NCBI RefSeq assembly: GCF_004117875.1
Contig: NZ_RAHW01000001.1
Location: 434,001 to 498,000 of the forward strand
Length of the DNA: 64,000 bases
Direction of reading: 5' to 3'
Source: Geomonas oryzae
Lineage (GTDB): Bacteria; Desulfobacterota; Desulfuromonadia; Geobacterales; Geobacteraceae
Shown: piece after piece, positions 1-11,426 of the stretch
Numbering within the stretch: position 1 is the stretch's first letter
Layout: every line of letters begins with the position of its first letter
Notes under the pieces: model-generated
Database searches by the model: none
Seen by the model: the letters and a program-made list of their open reading frames with translations, nothing else
Told to the model about the DNA's origin: nothing
Program-made: the position numbers and the translations under genes

Positions 1-242
1 ATGACGATCGGGGTGTTCACTCCCTTGCCCCGGACGCACTTGATGAATTCGAGCCCGTCCATGTTCGGCATGTTGATGTCGGACAGGATCAGGTCGATGG
101 TTTTGCCTTCCATGGCGGAGAGTGCCTCGATGCCGTCGCCGGCCTCGTAGATGTCGTCTACCGGAAGCCCCGCCTGGCGCAGGCTGCGGGAAATGATCTT
201 TCTCATGGTCGAGGAATCGTCCACTATCAATACGTTGCCCAT
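1..242 (-). CDS. CheY-like response regulator receiver (partial, runs off window start)
   Basis: N-terminal 80 residues of a single-domain receiver. The start reads MGNVLIVDDSSTMRKII, with the acidic DD pair at residues 8-9 and the phospho-acceptor Asp in the LILSDINMPNMDG stretch near residue 55. An AAGGAGG ribosome binding site lies 7 bases upstream of the ATG. The C-terminal third, with the conserved Thr and Lys, is outside the window. Single-domain receivers of this type relay phosphate from a histidine kinase to a motor or downstream kinase. The gene sits directly upstream of a PAS histidine kinase on the same strand, which is a plausible partner, but the pairing is inferred from position only. 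Confidence 0.9.
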   Translation of the reverse strand, partial: MGNVLIVDDSSTMRKIISRSLRQAGLPVDDIYEAGDGIEALSAMEGKTIDLILSDINMPNMDGLEFIKCVRGKGVNTPIV

Positions 243-368
243 GCTGTTATCCTCCTTGGCTGTTATCTATGCGCGCACACGGCGGCTTTATTTTGCTGCT
301 GCGGTTGGCCCGCATGGCCTTTCATTTGCGGCCGATGAGTGCCTAATCGGCCGTCATCGCTGGAAACT

Positions 369-1415
369 TTAACCTTTAAATTGGCGCCTGAAGGTGGTGC
401 GCTCCCCCTTGAGCGGCAACAAGACGGTGAAGCGGCTCCCTTTGCCGGCGGTGCTCTCGACGCGGATGCTGCCGCCGTGCGCCTCGACGATCGCCTTGCT
501 GATGGTGAGGCCAAGGCCGGTCCCCTTGAAGCCGCGGGCCGCCGAGGAGCGGAAGTACTTGTTGAAGACGCGGGAGACCTCGTTTTCCGGGATGCCGATG
601 CCGGTGTCGGCGACCTCCACGAGCAGGCGGTCCTCCTCGACCGTTGTGCTGACGCTGATGGTGCCGCGGCGCGGGGTGAACTTCACCGCGTTGCCGATCA
701 GGTTGGCGAAGACCCTGGTGATCTGCTTCGCGTCAAGATCGAGTGTCGGGATTCCGTCGCAGAGGTCGCTCAGGAAGTAGGAACCGTGCACCGCCGCCTC
801 CTGTTCCCCGTCGCGGCAGCATCCTTCGAGGAGGGCCCGGGTGTCGGTCGGTTGGCGGTCTATCTGCAAAAGCCCCGCCTCAAGGCGGTAGGCGTCCAGG
901 ACGTCGTCGATCATGGAAAGCATCTTCGCGGCGCTCTTGTCCATCTCCTTCACGAACAGGTGCAGCGAGGGGTCCATCTTGGTGGGCATCTCCCCGATGA
1001 GCGCCTGCATGTACCCCATGATCACGGTGAGCGGCGACTTGAGGTCGTGGGTCATCATCGCCACGAACTCCTCGCGCTGGCGCTTCTCCTTCTTGTCCGC
1101 GCTGATATCGCGCAGTTGGAATAGTTCGCCCTGGGTGTCGCCCGGAAGCTTCGAAGAGCGGACCTGGATCACGGCGCCGTCGATGCTCACCTCCGCCGGT
1201 TCGTCCTGGACGTTCTCGCTGAGCACGCGGTAGACCGGCGTCCGAAGCGGCAGCATGTCCACCCTTTTGCCGACGACCTCGGCGCGGCCGATGTGAAGGA
1301 TCTCCTCCGCCCGACGGTTCATGAGCAGCACGTGGCCGCCGGCGTCCAGGTAGACCACCCCCGAATCGATCTCCTCAAGCAGGGACGCGGTTATGTTTTC
1401 AAGTTGCTCCTGCAT
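369..1415 (-). CDS. PAS domain sensor histidine kinase
   Basis: A 348-residue kinase with no predicted membrane segment, so probably cytoplasmic. A PAS domain covers about residues 5-105. It is followed by a HisKA dimerisation domain whose H-box reads FVAMMTHDLKSPLTVIMGYM, with phospho-accepting His123. The C-terminal HATPase domain carries the N box (NLIGNAVKFTP), G1 (DTGIGIP) and G2 (GTGLGL). There is no receiver domain, so phosphate must pass to a separate protein. The adjacent upstream receiver (1-242) is an obvious candidate. The signal sensed by the PAS domain cannot be told from sequence. Confidence 0.93.
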   Translation of the reverse strand: MQEQLENITASLLEEIDSGVVYLDAGGHVLLMNRRAEEILHIGRAEVVGKRVDMLPLRTPVYRVLSENVQDEPAEVSIDGAVIQVRSSKLPGDTQGELFQLRDISADKKEKRQREEFVAMMTHDLKSPLTVIMGYMQALIGEMPTKMDPSLHLFVKEMDKSAAKMLSMIDDVLDAYRLEAGLLQIDRQPTDTRALLEGCCRDGEQEAAVHGSYFLSDLCDGIPTLDLDAKQITRVFANLIGNAVKFTPRRGTISVSTTVEEDRLLVEVADTGIGIPENEVSRVFNKYFRSSAARGFKGTGLGLTISKAIVEAHGGSIRVESTAGKGSRFTVLLPLKGERTTFRRQFKG

Positions 1416-1533
1416 GCTACCTCCACCATGGGCCTAGGCCCTGCTTGGGCTTATCGGAACCTGTCTGCATACCTTGAGCCAAAAGGACCGCAAAAGTTTA
1501 CCAGAATTTGAAAGGGAGGGGCCGCGCAGAAAG

Positions 1534-1605
1534 TCCGACTGGTCCGACTGGTCCGACTGGTCCGACTGGTCCGACTGGTCCGACTGGCAGTGCTGGCAGT
1601 GCTGG
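1534..1605. repeat. Tandem repeat, six TCCGACTGG units plus two CAGTGCTGG units
   Basis: Six perfect head-to-tail copies of TCCGACTGG occupy 1534-1587. They are followed by two copies of the diverged unit CAGTGCTGG (1588-1605) and a partial third. The unit length of 9 and lack of spacers rule out CRISPR. It lies between the kinase promoter region and the rhodanese gene. Copy number is probably variable by replication slippage. Confidence 0.95.
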
Positions 1606-1674
1606 CAGGTGCTGGAGCGGGTGCGGGCGGTAGGGGTGGGGCTGGTGGCAGCTAAGCCGTAGCTGCCGAAGGCG

Positions 1675-1730
1675 TCCCTTCCCCCGCCTGCGGACCGTAG
1701 CCTGTGGGCGTAGGTCCGGAGGGGGAGGGA
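1675..1730. repeat. Imperfect GC-rich inverted repeat
   Basis: Arms at 1675-1696 and 1713-1730 share GGTCC and a GGGGGAGGGA run in inverted orientation around a 16-base loop. It lies just past the end of the rhodanese gene and could slow transcription, but it lacks a T tract on either side, so it is not a standard intrinsic terminator. Confidence 0.55.
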
Positions 1731-1745
1731 CAGGGAGGGGAAAAC

Positions 1746-2135
1746 CTACTTGCCGCCCAGTTGCAGCGGCAGACCGTTCTGGTACCAGCCGACGATGCCG
1801 TCGGTCATGTTGTAGACCTCGCGGTACCCCTTGGAGGCGAGAAAGCTCGCGGCGGTGGCGGAGCGGGCACCGACGGCGCAGTACACGAGCACCGGCCGGT
1901 CACGCGGAACCTCCTGCACCCTGCGGTTCAGCTCGCCCAACGGGATCAGCACGGAACCTTTCAGGTGCGCCTGACGGAACTCGTCCGGGGTGCGCACGTC
2001 GAGCAGGAACATCTTCTTGTTCTTCGACATCACGGCCTGCGCCTGCTTCGATGTCACGTTGGCAAGCCCTACGGCCTGGGAAAGGGAAGCGGTGAGTACG
2101 ACTACGGCAAACAAAACGGCAAACAGTCTCATCAA
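1746..2135 (-). CDS. Secreted single-domain rhodanese
   Basis: A 129-residue protein with an N-terminal signal peptide (about residues 1-22, hydrophobic stretch FAVLFAVVVLTASLS). One rhodanese domain follows, with the CH2A-like signature (DVRTPDEFRQAHLKG) and a catalytic loop YCAVGARS whose Cys carries the persulfide. It is predicted to act in the periplasm as a sulfurtransferase or sulfide/redox-handling protein. It is the last gene of a run that begins with the RND pump and follows the metallo-hydrolase gene by 22 bases, so it is probably co-transcribed. Confidence 0.9.
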   Translation of the reverse strand: MMRLFAVLFAVVVLTASLSQAVGLANVTSKQAQAVMSKNKKMFLLDVRTPDEFRQAHLKGSVLIPLGELNRRVQEVPRDRPVLVYCAVGARSATAASFLASKGYREVYNMTDGIVGWYQNGLPLQLGGK

Positions 2136-2157
2136 TAATCCTCACTTTTCAATTCAT

Positions 2158-2988
2158 CTATTCTGCTTCGAGCACGTACCCCACCTGCATCGGCTTGAAC
2201 CCTGCCGGGAACGCCTGGGCGAGCCGGGCCGCCGCGTGAAACCCGGTGCAGTGCCCCGGGCAGATCTTCTTCAGTCCGTACTTCTTGAGCGCCTTTATGG
2301 TCTGGTCGACCTGCGGCTGGGAGGAGAAGGCCAAGTGACACCCACCCACCACCCCGTAGACCCGGTCCACCCCGGTCTTCTCGCGAGCATGCTCGATGGT
2401 GTTGATCATCCCGGCATGGCAGCATCCGAGGAGGATCAAAAGCCCCTTCCCGGTCACCACGACGAGCGACTGGTCGTCCCGTATCTCGTCCCTCTCGCAC
2501 CCCGCCTCGTCGCAGAAAAGCCCCGCGTCACCTTCTTCGTAAGGAGTCCTGCGCGGCACCTCGCCGGTCAGGAAAACGCCGGGCATCACCTCGCGGAACT
2601 CGTCGCTGTAGGAGAAGACGGCCCCGAGACCGGCCAGGAACTCCTCGGAGTAGGGCACCCCCACCGAGCGGGCGGTCCCTTCCCGCACGGAGTAACGCCG
2701 GGTGAAGATGCCGGGGTGCGCGAGGATCCTTTTCGGGCCGCCAACCTGCAGAAGCGGCCAGAGCCCCCCCGCGTGGTCCCAGTGCCCGTGCGACAACACG
2801 ACCTGGTCGATCCCCTTCAGGTCGACGTTCATGCGCTGGGCGTTGTGCAAAAGCGTGTGCCCCGCCCCGGTGTCGAAGAGAAGGGACCGGTCCCCCTCCT
2901 GCACCAGCGCGGCGAAACCGTGCTCGCCCAGCGTGCCGGAAAGCGCACCGGCGGTGTTGTCGCAAAGGACCTTGATGCGGCAGATCAT
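2158..2988 (-). CDS. Metallo-beta-lactamase fold hydrolase (COG1237 type)
   Basis: A 276-residue MBL-fold protein. The metal-binding HxHxDH motif appears as SHGHWDHAGG. Further ligands are the His in LLGCCHAG and the terminal CPGHCTG. The overall pattern (MICRIKVLCDNTAG start, GLSxLFDTG) matches COG1237, a family named after a methanopterin-linked enzyme but mostly uncharacterised. It is unusual in the number of Cys residues near the metal site. Its ATG overlaps the stop of the DUF2892 gene by four bases (ATGA), so the two are translationally coupled. The substrate is unknown. Confidence 0.9.
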   Translation of the reverse strand: MICRIKVLCDNTAGALSGTLGEHGFAALVQEGDRSLLFDTGAGHTLLHNAQRMNVDLKGIDQVVLSHGHWDHAGGLWPLLQVGGPKRILAHPGIFTRRYSVREGTARSVGVPYSEEFLAGLGAVFSYSDEFREVMPGVFLTGEVPRRTPYEEGDAGLFCDEAGCERDEIRDDQSLVVVTGKGLLILLGCCHAGMINTIEHAREKTGVDRVYGVVGGCHLAFSSQPQVDQTIKALKKYGLKKICPGHCTGFHAAARLAQAFPAGFKPMQVGYVLEAE

Positions 2989-3197
2989 TTACCGCACTCC
3001 CTGGGCGGGAGCTTGGGAACGCCGAGCTTGTCCAGGATGGTCATCATCGGGCACCAGTTGGTGAAGCCGGACTGCAAAAGGTTCAAGCCGATGAAGGCGG
3101 TGAACCAGAGCCAGCGCGGATCGTGGTAATGGGCCAGCGCCAGGGAGATCAGGGTGAAGGTGCCGGCTATGAGTCTAAGCAGTCTGTCGATGTACAT
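2985..3197 (-). CDS. DUF2892 / YgaP-type membrane protein
   Basis: 70 residues from the ATG at 3197, chosen over a GTG seven codons upstream because AAGGAGG lies just before it. Two hydrophobic segments (about residues 8-25 and 32-48) flank a WLWFTAFIGLN core, then a NWCPMM motif typical of the DUF2892 membrane module. In YgaP of enterics this module is fused to a rhodanese domain. Here a separate rhodanese lies two genes downstream, so the two proteins may work together. It overlaps the MBL gene by four bases. Confidence 0.88.
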   Translation of the reverse strand: MYIDRLLRLIAGTFTLISLALAHYHDPRWLWFTAFIGLNLLQSGFTNWCPMMTILDKLGVPKLPPRECGK

Positions 3198-3214
3198 ATA
3201 ACCTCCTTGTCCGG

Positions 3215-3643
3215 TCACTTTTTCTGCAAAAGTTCCGCCACCTTGCCTGCGGTATTGGCGGTGAATTCGACGCAGCGCTTCTTGCCGTTGGCGGTGAGGG
3301 CCTTGCAGCAGGTGACCCGGTACTGCTCCTTGAACCAGTGGTGCAACTCCTTCGTCAGCGCGGCGGAAAGCTTCCTATCCTTCACCACGAGGCCGATGGC
3401 CATGGTCCCGCCGGCCACCGCGCCGCAGATGCATCCCGCCCCCGAGCCGCCGCCGAAACCGGAAGCCAGATGCACCAGTTCGTCCCCGGCTTCGGGTAGG
3501 AATTCGTTTTTCACCGAAGCGAGCACCGCCTCGGCGCAATGCATCTTGCCGGAACGGTAGAACCCTTCAGCCTCGGTGGCGACCTTTTCCGCAACGGATG
3601 CGCCTTCCACATTCTCTGCCACGTTCTTTCTAAGCCAAAACAC
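3215..3643 (-). CDS. C_GCAxxG_C_C family redox protein
   Basis: 142 residues with the family signature: CAEAVL near residue 36, a GAGCICGAVAGG block near residue 70, then a CC pair and one further Cys near the C-terminus. The name C_GCAxxG_C_C refers to this Cys pattern. Members are thought to bind metal or take part in redox chemistry, but function is not settled. The protein has no signal peptide. It starts 10 bases after the RND permease stop and is followed by the DUF2892 gene, within one transcription unit. Confidence 0.88.
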   Translation of the reverse strand: MFWLRKNVAENVEGASVAEKVATEAEGFYRSGKMHCAEAVLASVKNEFLPEAGDELVHLASGFGGGSGAGCICGAVAGGTMAIGLVVKDRKLSAALTKELHHWFKEQYRVTCCKALTANGKKRCVEFTANTAGKVAELLQKK

Positions 3644-3652
3644 TACAACCTC

Positions 3653-6862
<3,210 letters not shown>

Positions 6863-6897
6863 GCTATCTCCGATGATGGCGGTACCTTCACTTCCAC

Positions 6898-7995
6898 CTA
6901 CTGCACCTTCGCGCCGTCGACCATCTTCTCTATACCGGCGGTGACCACCTTCTCGCCGGGGGCGAGGCCGGAAAGGATCTCGACACGTCCCCCCTGGGCG
7001 CGCCCGGGCTTCACCAGCCGCAAGCGGGCGAACCCGTCGGGCGACACCACCCAGACCGAGGTGAGCGAGGAACGCTGCACGACGGCCCCCTCGGGGACGG
7101 CGATCCCCTTACGGGATCCGGTCTTGAAGAAGGCCTTGCCGTAGCTCCCGGAGCGCAGCCCGCGGGAGGGAAGATCTACCTTGACGGTGAAAGTCCGCGT
7201 CGCGGGATCGACCACGGGCACCACCTCGGAGACGCGCCCGGTCGCCGGGGCCCCCTCTACCGCGATGCCGAGCTGGTCGCCCCCCTTCACCTTGCCGAGC
7301 AGCGTCTCCGGGGCGGAGACCTCGAGACGGTACCCGTCGTCACCTTCAACGGTCAGAAGCGGCGTCCCCGGGAAGACGGTCTGCCCCGCCTCGACCTGCT
7401 TGGCAACCACCACACCGGCTATGGGAGAGGTGACCTTGCCGTAACCCGCGACGGCACCGGCGGCTCTCGCCCCCTGGCGCGCCTGGGCGAGCCTCGCCTC
7501 GGCACGCGCCACACCCTGGGCGGCAACCTCCTGCTCGGTCTTTTTCGTGTCGAACTCCTGGCGGGTCACCGCCTGCTCGGCGACGAGGCGCGAGTAGCGC
7601 TCGAAGGTGACATCGGCGAGCCTCTTCTGGGCCTGTGCCTCGGAGAGGGCGCGTGCCGCCTCCTCGACGCCGGAGACCGCTCCCGCTGCCGCCGCTCCGC
7701 TCTCGACCGCATCGATGGCGGCCAAAAGCTTGCCGCGCCCGACCCGCTCACCTTCCCTCACGTACACGCGGTTGACACTCCCGGCGATACGCGCGGCGAT
7801 GAGCGCGGTGTTGCGTGCCTTCACCGTGCCGACCGCCTCCTGGACGTCGGCCAGATCCTCGGTCGCCACGGTAACCACGGTGGCTCCCTGCACCACGGGG
7901 GGTGCCGCCGGGGCGGCGCTCTGCTCCTTCTTCGCGCCGCAACCGAAACCTGTTGCTATGACAAGGGCAAAAAAGGCTGCCCGGTACGCTTTCAT
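6898..7995 (-). CDS. RND efflux periplasmic adaptor subunit (lipoprotein)
   Basis: 365 residues. A lipobox (ATGFGC) places the lipidated Cys at residue 19, so the protein is anchored to the inner membrane. The body shows the membrane-fusion-protein order: a first beta-barrel/lipoyl strand (AARIAGSVNRVYVREGERV), an alpha-hairpin rich in Ala and Glu, a second lipoyl half (SPIAGVVVAKQVEAGQTV) and the C-terminal barrel (VPEGAVVQRSSLTSVWVV). It overlaps the TolC-family gene by four bases and precedes the permease by 35 bases. Confidence 0.95.
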   Translation of the reverse strand: MKAYRAAFFALVIATGFGCGAKKEQSAAPAAPPVVQGATVVTVATEDLADVQEAVGTVKARNTALIAARIAGSVNRVYVREGERVGRGKLLAAIDAVESGAAAAGAVSGVEEAARALSEAQAQKRLADVTFERYSRLVAEQAVTRQEFDTKKTEQEVAAQGVARAEARLAQARQGARAAGAVAGYGKVTSPIAGVVVAKQVEAGQTVFPGTPLLTVEGDDGYRLEVSAPETLLGKVKGGDQLGIAVEGAPATGRVSEVVPVVDPATRTFTVKVDLPSRGLRSGSYGKAFFKTGSRKGIAVPEGAVVQRSSLTSVWVVSPDGFARLRLVKPGRAQGGRVEILSGLAPGEKVVTAGIEKMVDGAKVQ

Positions 7996-9335
7996 CGCAT
8001 GACCTCCTGTATTAAGACGCCGGTACGGAAATAGACCTCTGCCGTAGCGGCGTAACCGGCGTTTTCAACTTCCACAAGGTTCGCCCGGGCGCGGTCGAGG
8101 GCGGTCTCGGCGTCCATCACCTCGACGAGCGGGGAGAGACCGTTGCCAAAGCGCAGCGTCACCAGGCGGCGGCTCTCCTCGGCGTCCCGCACCGCGGAAC
8201 GGGCGCTCTCAAGCCTAAGCAACGCCTCCTGGCGGTGCAGCACGCTCTCGGTCACCTGGAGCGCGACTTCGCGGCGCTCGTTTTCCAGCACCTCGGCGGC
8301 ACTTCTCTTGGTGAGCTCCGCCTGCGTCTTCTCATGGGAGCGCCGCATGCCGTCGAAGAGCTCCCAGCGCAGGTTGACGCCGACGTTCCACGAATCCTTG
8401 TCGGTGCCAAGCGGCATGTCGCGGTCGTTCAACTGGTAGCTGCCGCGGGCGTAGAGGGTGGGGAGATAGGCGTTTTTCGCCTGCTTCACCGCGAGCTCGC
8501 CCCGCTCGACCGCGTTCTCGGCGGCCTTCAGGTCGGGACGGTTCTTTTGCGCGAGGACGATCAACTGCTCCGTTTCCGGCGCCGGTTCCTCCAGGCGCGG
8601 CATGTCGCCGATATCCAGCGTCCCCCCCTGCGCACCACCGACAACGAGGTTAAGCCGCATGCGCGCTATGAGCACTGCGTTGTTCGCCGCCACCACGCGC
8701 TGCTCCGCCTCGGCCACGGCGGTTGCCGTGCGCAGGCGCTCCGACTTAAGCCCGATGCCGTCCTTCTCGCGCAGCGCCGCCAACCGGTCGTGCTCGCGCG
8801 CGTTGATCACGGACTGCTCCGCAACCTCGCGGTAGGCCTGGGCCTTGCGCACCTCCAGGTAGGCCACGTAGACGCGGAAGGCGATTTCCTCGCGCCGTGC
8901 CTCTTCGGAAAGCGCCGCCGCCTCGGCCCCTTTCCCGGCCATTGCCACGCCGTTCGAGATGCCGAAATCAAGCAGCGGCTGCTCCAGCGTCACCGCGGTT
9001 TTAAAGTCGCCGCGCGGCGAGGGGTTGTTCAGGGGATCGGCGGCGAAGTCCTTGGCGGGGCTGATGCGGGCTTCGTCCAGCTTCATCATGAAAACGGTGC
9101 TCGGGGTATTGGAGAGGACCGCGCCGCTTTCCAGCGACACGCGAGGCAGGTAACGGCTGCGGCTCACCGCAACGCCCTGCTCCGCTGCCCCCTTCTCCAG
9201 CGCGGCGGCCTTCAGCAGATGGTTGCTTTCGAGGGCGCGCTTCACCGCCTGCTGCAGCGTCACCACCTCTCCAAAGGCGGGCGTCGTCAGGACGGAAAAG
9301 AGCAGTGCGAGCAGCGGTGCAAACCTTCTATTCAC
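7992..9335 (-). CDS. TolC family outer membrane efflux protein
   Basis: 447 residues from a GTG start preceded by AAGGAGG. A signal peptide (about residues 1-22) is followed by the two repeated long-helix halves typical of TolC channels, beginning VVTLQQAVKRALESNHLLKAA and ending VEVMDAETALDRARANLVEVENA. It forms the outer membrane duct of the pump encoded by the next two genes. It is the first gene of the operon and sits 59 bases downstream of a good sigma70 promoter. Confidence 0.94.
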   Translation of the reverse strand: MNRRFAPLLALLFSVLTTPAFGEVVTLQQAVKRALESNHLLKAAALEKGAAEQGVAVSRSRYLPRVSLESGAVLSNTPSTVFMMKLDEARISPAKDFAADPLNNPSPRGDFKTAVTLEQPLLDFGISNGVAMAGKGAEAAALSEEARREEIAFRVYVAYLEVRKAQAYREVAEQSVINAREHDRLAALREKDGIGLKSERLRTATAVAEAEQRVVAANNAVLIARMRLNLVVGGAQGGTLDIGDMPRLEEPAPETEQLIVLAQKNRPDLKAAENAVERGELAVKQAKNAYLPTLYARGSYQLNDRDMPLGTDKDSWNVGVNLRWELFDGMRRSHEKTQAELTKRSAAEVLENERREVALQVTESVLHRQEALLRLESARSAVRDAEESRRLVTLRFGNGLSPLVEVMDAETALDRARANLVEVENAGYAATAEVYFRTGVLIQEVMR

Positions 9336-9378
9336 CCGTGAAACCTCCTTGCGGGCATAGTTGTGATCTTGTGTCGAG

Positions 9379-9422
9379 ATATATTCGAATTCTTATATAT
9401 ATACTCCGAGACCGATTGTCAA
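9379..9422 (-). promoter_or_regulatory. Sigma70 promoter with overlapping palindrome for the RND operon
   Basis: Reading the minus strand, TTGACA (9422-9417) and TATATA (9399-9394) are separated by exactly 17 bases. A 22-base palindrome, ATATAT-n2-GAATTC-n2-ATATAT at 9379-9400, covers the -10 box and probable start site. The geometry is that of a repressor operator. No regulator gene adjoins the operon. Confidence 0.72.
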
Positions 9423-9584
9423 GGTAATAACCTTATAAGCATAGGTTAAGTAGCCCATATCGGATCTCACGACCGAAACATTGTAACAGCTTAGAAAGGG
9501 TACCGCGCTTTCCACATGAAAAATGTGGCGGGAGCGAGGACCTAAATGGAACTTTCGAAAGGGGAGCAGGGACTTTTGGAAGCC

Positions 9585-9628
9585 AACAAAAAAGACCGGC
9601 GCGCTCCGCAGGTGAGCGCGCCGGTCTT
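9585..9628 (-). terminator. Rho-independent terminator after DUF815 gene
   Basis: A perfect 15-bp stem (9592-9606 with 9614-9628) and a 7-base loop. On the minus strand it is followed by TTTTTTGTT. It ends transcription of the DUF815 gene. Confidence 0.9.
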
Positions 9629-9650
9629 AACGCTTTTATTCCGGGAGGGA

Positions 9651-10544
9651 TCAGGCGCCGGGCTGGTCCAGCAGGTAGCGTCCGACGTAGTTCTTGGAGA
9701 ACTGCATGGCGGTACGACCGCAGCGCTTGGTCTTGTCGTGCGACCACTGTATCGCATCCAGCTCCAGTTCCTTGCTCCAGGGGATGGTGACGTTGCGGCT
9801 CTTTGCCTCGCGCTCGACGCACTGGCGCACCGCGTCGAGGTAGCGGTCCTGGGTGAAGACGTGGAAGGCGACCCAGAGGCCGAAGCGGTCCGAGAGGGAA
9901 ACCTTCTCCTCCATCGCCTCGCTCTCCTGCAGCTCGCCGTTCACGTATTTGCCGCCGAGCAGGTCGGTGTTGTACTGGGGAAGCAGGTGGCGCCGGTTTG
10001 AGGTGACGTAGATGAGGACGTTTTCCGGAGCGCAGTACACCGAGCCGTCCAGGGCGCTTTTCAGCATCTTGTAGGAGAGTTCGCCGATCTCGAAGGTCAA
10101 GTCGTCGCACAAAAGGATGAAGCGGTAGGGCTGATCCTCGACGGCGCTGAAGATCTCGGATAGGTAGATGAGGTCTTCCTTCTCTACCTGGATCACGCGC
10201 AGCCCCTCAGCGGCGAATTCGTTCAGGAGCGCCTTCACCATGGAGGACTTGCCGGTCCCGCGCGAGCCCCAAAGGAGCGCGTTGTTGGCCGGGAGCCCCT
10301 TCACGAACTGGCGCGTGTTGTTGACCATGATCTCCTTCTGCTTCTCGCACCCGAGCAGGTCGTCGAGCTTCGTCTGGTCGGTGACTTTCACCGCCTCCAG
10401 GTAACCGGAGAAGGAGTGACGACGCCAGTTGGCGGCGTGGCAGGTTTCCCATTTGACCGCCTTCACGGCCTTGGGGAGTAACATTTCCACAGAGCTCAGC
10501 ACGCGTTCGAGCTGGGCAACGACTTCCGGTTTCAGATTCAGCAT
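9651..10544 (-). CDS. DUF815 family P-loop ATPase
   Basis: 297 residues from the ATG at 10544; the frame is open to 10658, but the family begins near this Met. The Walker A motif is GSRGTGKSS, Walker B is FILLCDDLTF, and a sensor-like YVTSNRRHLLP follows. These are hallmarks of DUF815, an AAA+-related ATPase family widespread in proteobacteria and of unknown function. A DRFGLWVAFHVFTQD block near residue 220 is also typical. No partner gene is obvious; it appears to be monocistronic with its own terminator. Confidence 0.9.
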   Translation of the reverse strand: MLNLKPEVVAQLERVLSSVEMLLPKAVKAVKWETCHAANWRRHSFSGYLEAVKVTDQTKLDDLLGCEKQKEIMVNNTRQFVKGLPANNALLWGSRGTGKSSMVKALLNEFAAEGLRVIQVEKEDLIYLSEIFSAVEDQPYRFILLCDDLTFEIGELSYKMLKSALDGSVYCAPENVLIYVTSNRRHLLPQYNTDLLGGKYVNGELQESEAMEEKVSLSDRFGLWVAFHVFTQDRYLDAVRQCVEREAKSRNVTIPWSKELELDAIQWSHDKTKRCGRTAMQFSKNYVGRYLLDQPGA

Positions 10545-10683
10545 GTAGGTTTCCGTCCCCCGTGCGGTGGGTCCCTGACCGGCTGTTTGCTGACATGAAA
10601 CAACCGCGTCCCGGTAACCCCCGGTAATTTTGTCCATTCTGTATACGTTATCGGGCATGGGCGTGTCAAATTAAAACAATGTG

Positions 10684-11424
10684 TCAATTGGATGGAACCC
10701 GGCTGCGGCAGAGCACCCAGGCGCTCACCCCCGGCAGGACGAGACCGGCACGTGCGAGAACGATCATCATGGCGTTTTCCAGATGCAAAATACCGGCGAC
10801 GCCACGGCTCACAAGTCCACCGAGACGGAAGGGTCCCTGGTCCTGCGCCCCCTGCCATTTGGTGCACCTGTCCATCAAAAACTTCGGGATGAGGAGGGAG
10901 CCGAAGAGGTAGCCCGAGGAGAGGACGGCGAGACCTGACGCTGCGGCAACCTCCCTCAGCTCCTTGAGGCGATAGCGCCGGTAGCGACCGAGGAACCAGT
11001 CCCTTCCGCTGAAGAGCGACGGGAAGGCGGGCACCGTGATGAGGACGTGCCCCCCGGCCGCAACGTGCTGCCATACCAACCGCTTGAGAAACCGCCGGTC
11101 TTCTTCGACGCGCTCCAGCACGTCCACAAGCAGGGTCAACTCGAAGCGCCTTCCGGCGGCGGGGAGGTCCGGCACGTAGATCACCCCCCGAGCCGGAACG
11201 AGCCGCGTAACGGTCCTTTCGGTGAGGTCGGCGACCACGGCGGTGACGCGGATGCCCGGCAAGGCCGCACAGAGGGACCTGCTGAGGTACCCGTCCCCGC
11301 AGTCGACGTCGAGAACGCTCATGCCGTCGCGCAGATTTTCCCCGAGCAGCATCGCCACGGTGCGTGCCCGCGCCACCTCCCACGGGCCCCTTTCAGTAAG
11401 TGCCGCCTCCTTGCCGGGGTCCAT
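10684..11424 (-). CDS. Class I SAM-dependent methyltransferase
   Basis: 246 residues. The SAM-binding motif I is VLDVDCGDGYLS near residue 38, with an acidic motif (VVADLTE) and a later TLLVDVLERVEEDRRFLKR segment typical of UbiE/Methyltransf_11 proteins acting on lipids or small molecules. A weakly hydrophobic C-terminal part (about residues 170-235) may contact the membrane. The gene follows a small secreted protein by two bases, suggesting co-transcription. Substrate not identifiable. Confidence 0.85.
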   Translation of the reverse strand: MDPGKEAALTERGPWEVARARTVAMLLGENLRDGMSVLDVDCGDGYLSRSLCAALPGIRVTAVVADLTERTVTRLVPARGVIYVPDLPAAGRRFELTLLVDVLERVEEDRRFLKRLVWQHVAAGGHVLITVPAFPSLFSGRDWFLGRYRRYRLKELREVAAASGLAVLSSGYLFGSLLIPKFLMDRCTKWQGAQDQGPFRLGGLVSRGVAGILHLENAMMIVLARAGLVLPGVSAWVLCRSRVPSN

Positions 11425-11426
11425 GG

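Larger units (their letters stand above)
1416..1745. other. Intergenic region with minisatellite and hairpin
   Basis: 330 bases without a convincing gene. It holds a 9-bp tandem repeat (1534-1605) and an imperfect GC-rich inverted repeat (1675-1730). A short reading frame runs through the tandem repeat but codes only for a Trp-Ser-Asp repeat and is not credible as a gene. Confidence 0.7.
9336..9650. other. Intergenic region between RND operon and DUF815 gene
   Basis: 315 bases. It contains the RND operon promoter and palindrome (9379-9422) at one end and the DUF815 terminator (9585-9628) at the other. Between them, about 9430-9580, no gene or structure is evident. Confidence 0.7.

Noticed and set aside
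1534-1605. Possible CRISPR array
   Set aside because: Units of 9 bases are contiguous with no spacers.
1474-1662. Reading frame coding for a Trp-Ser-Asp repeat
   Set aside because: It is only the translation of the 9-bp tandem repeat, with no ribosome site and no similarity to a protein family.
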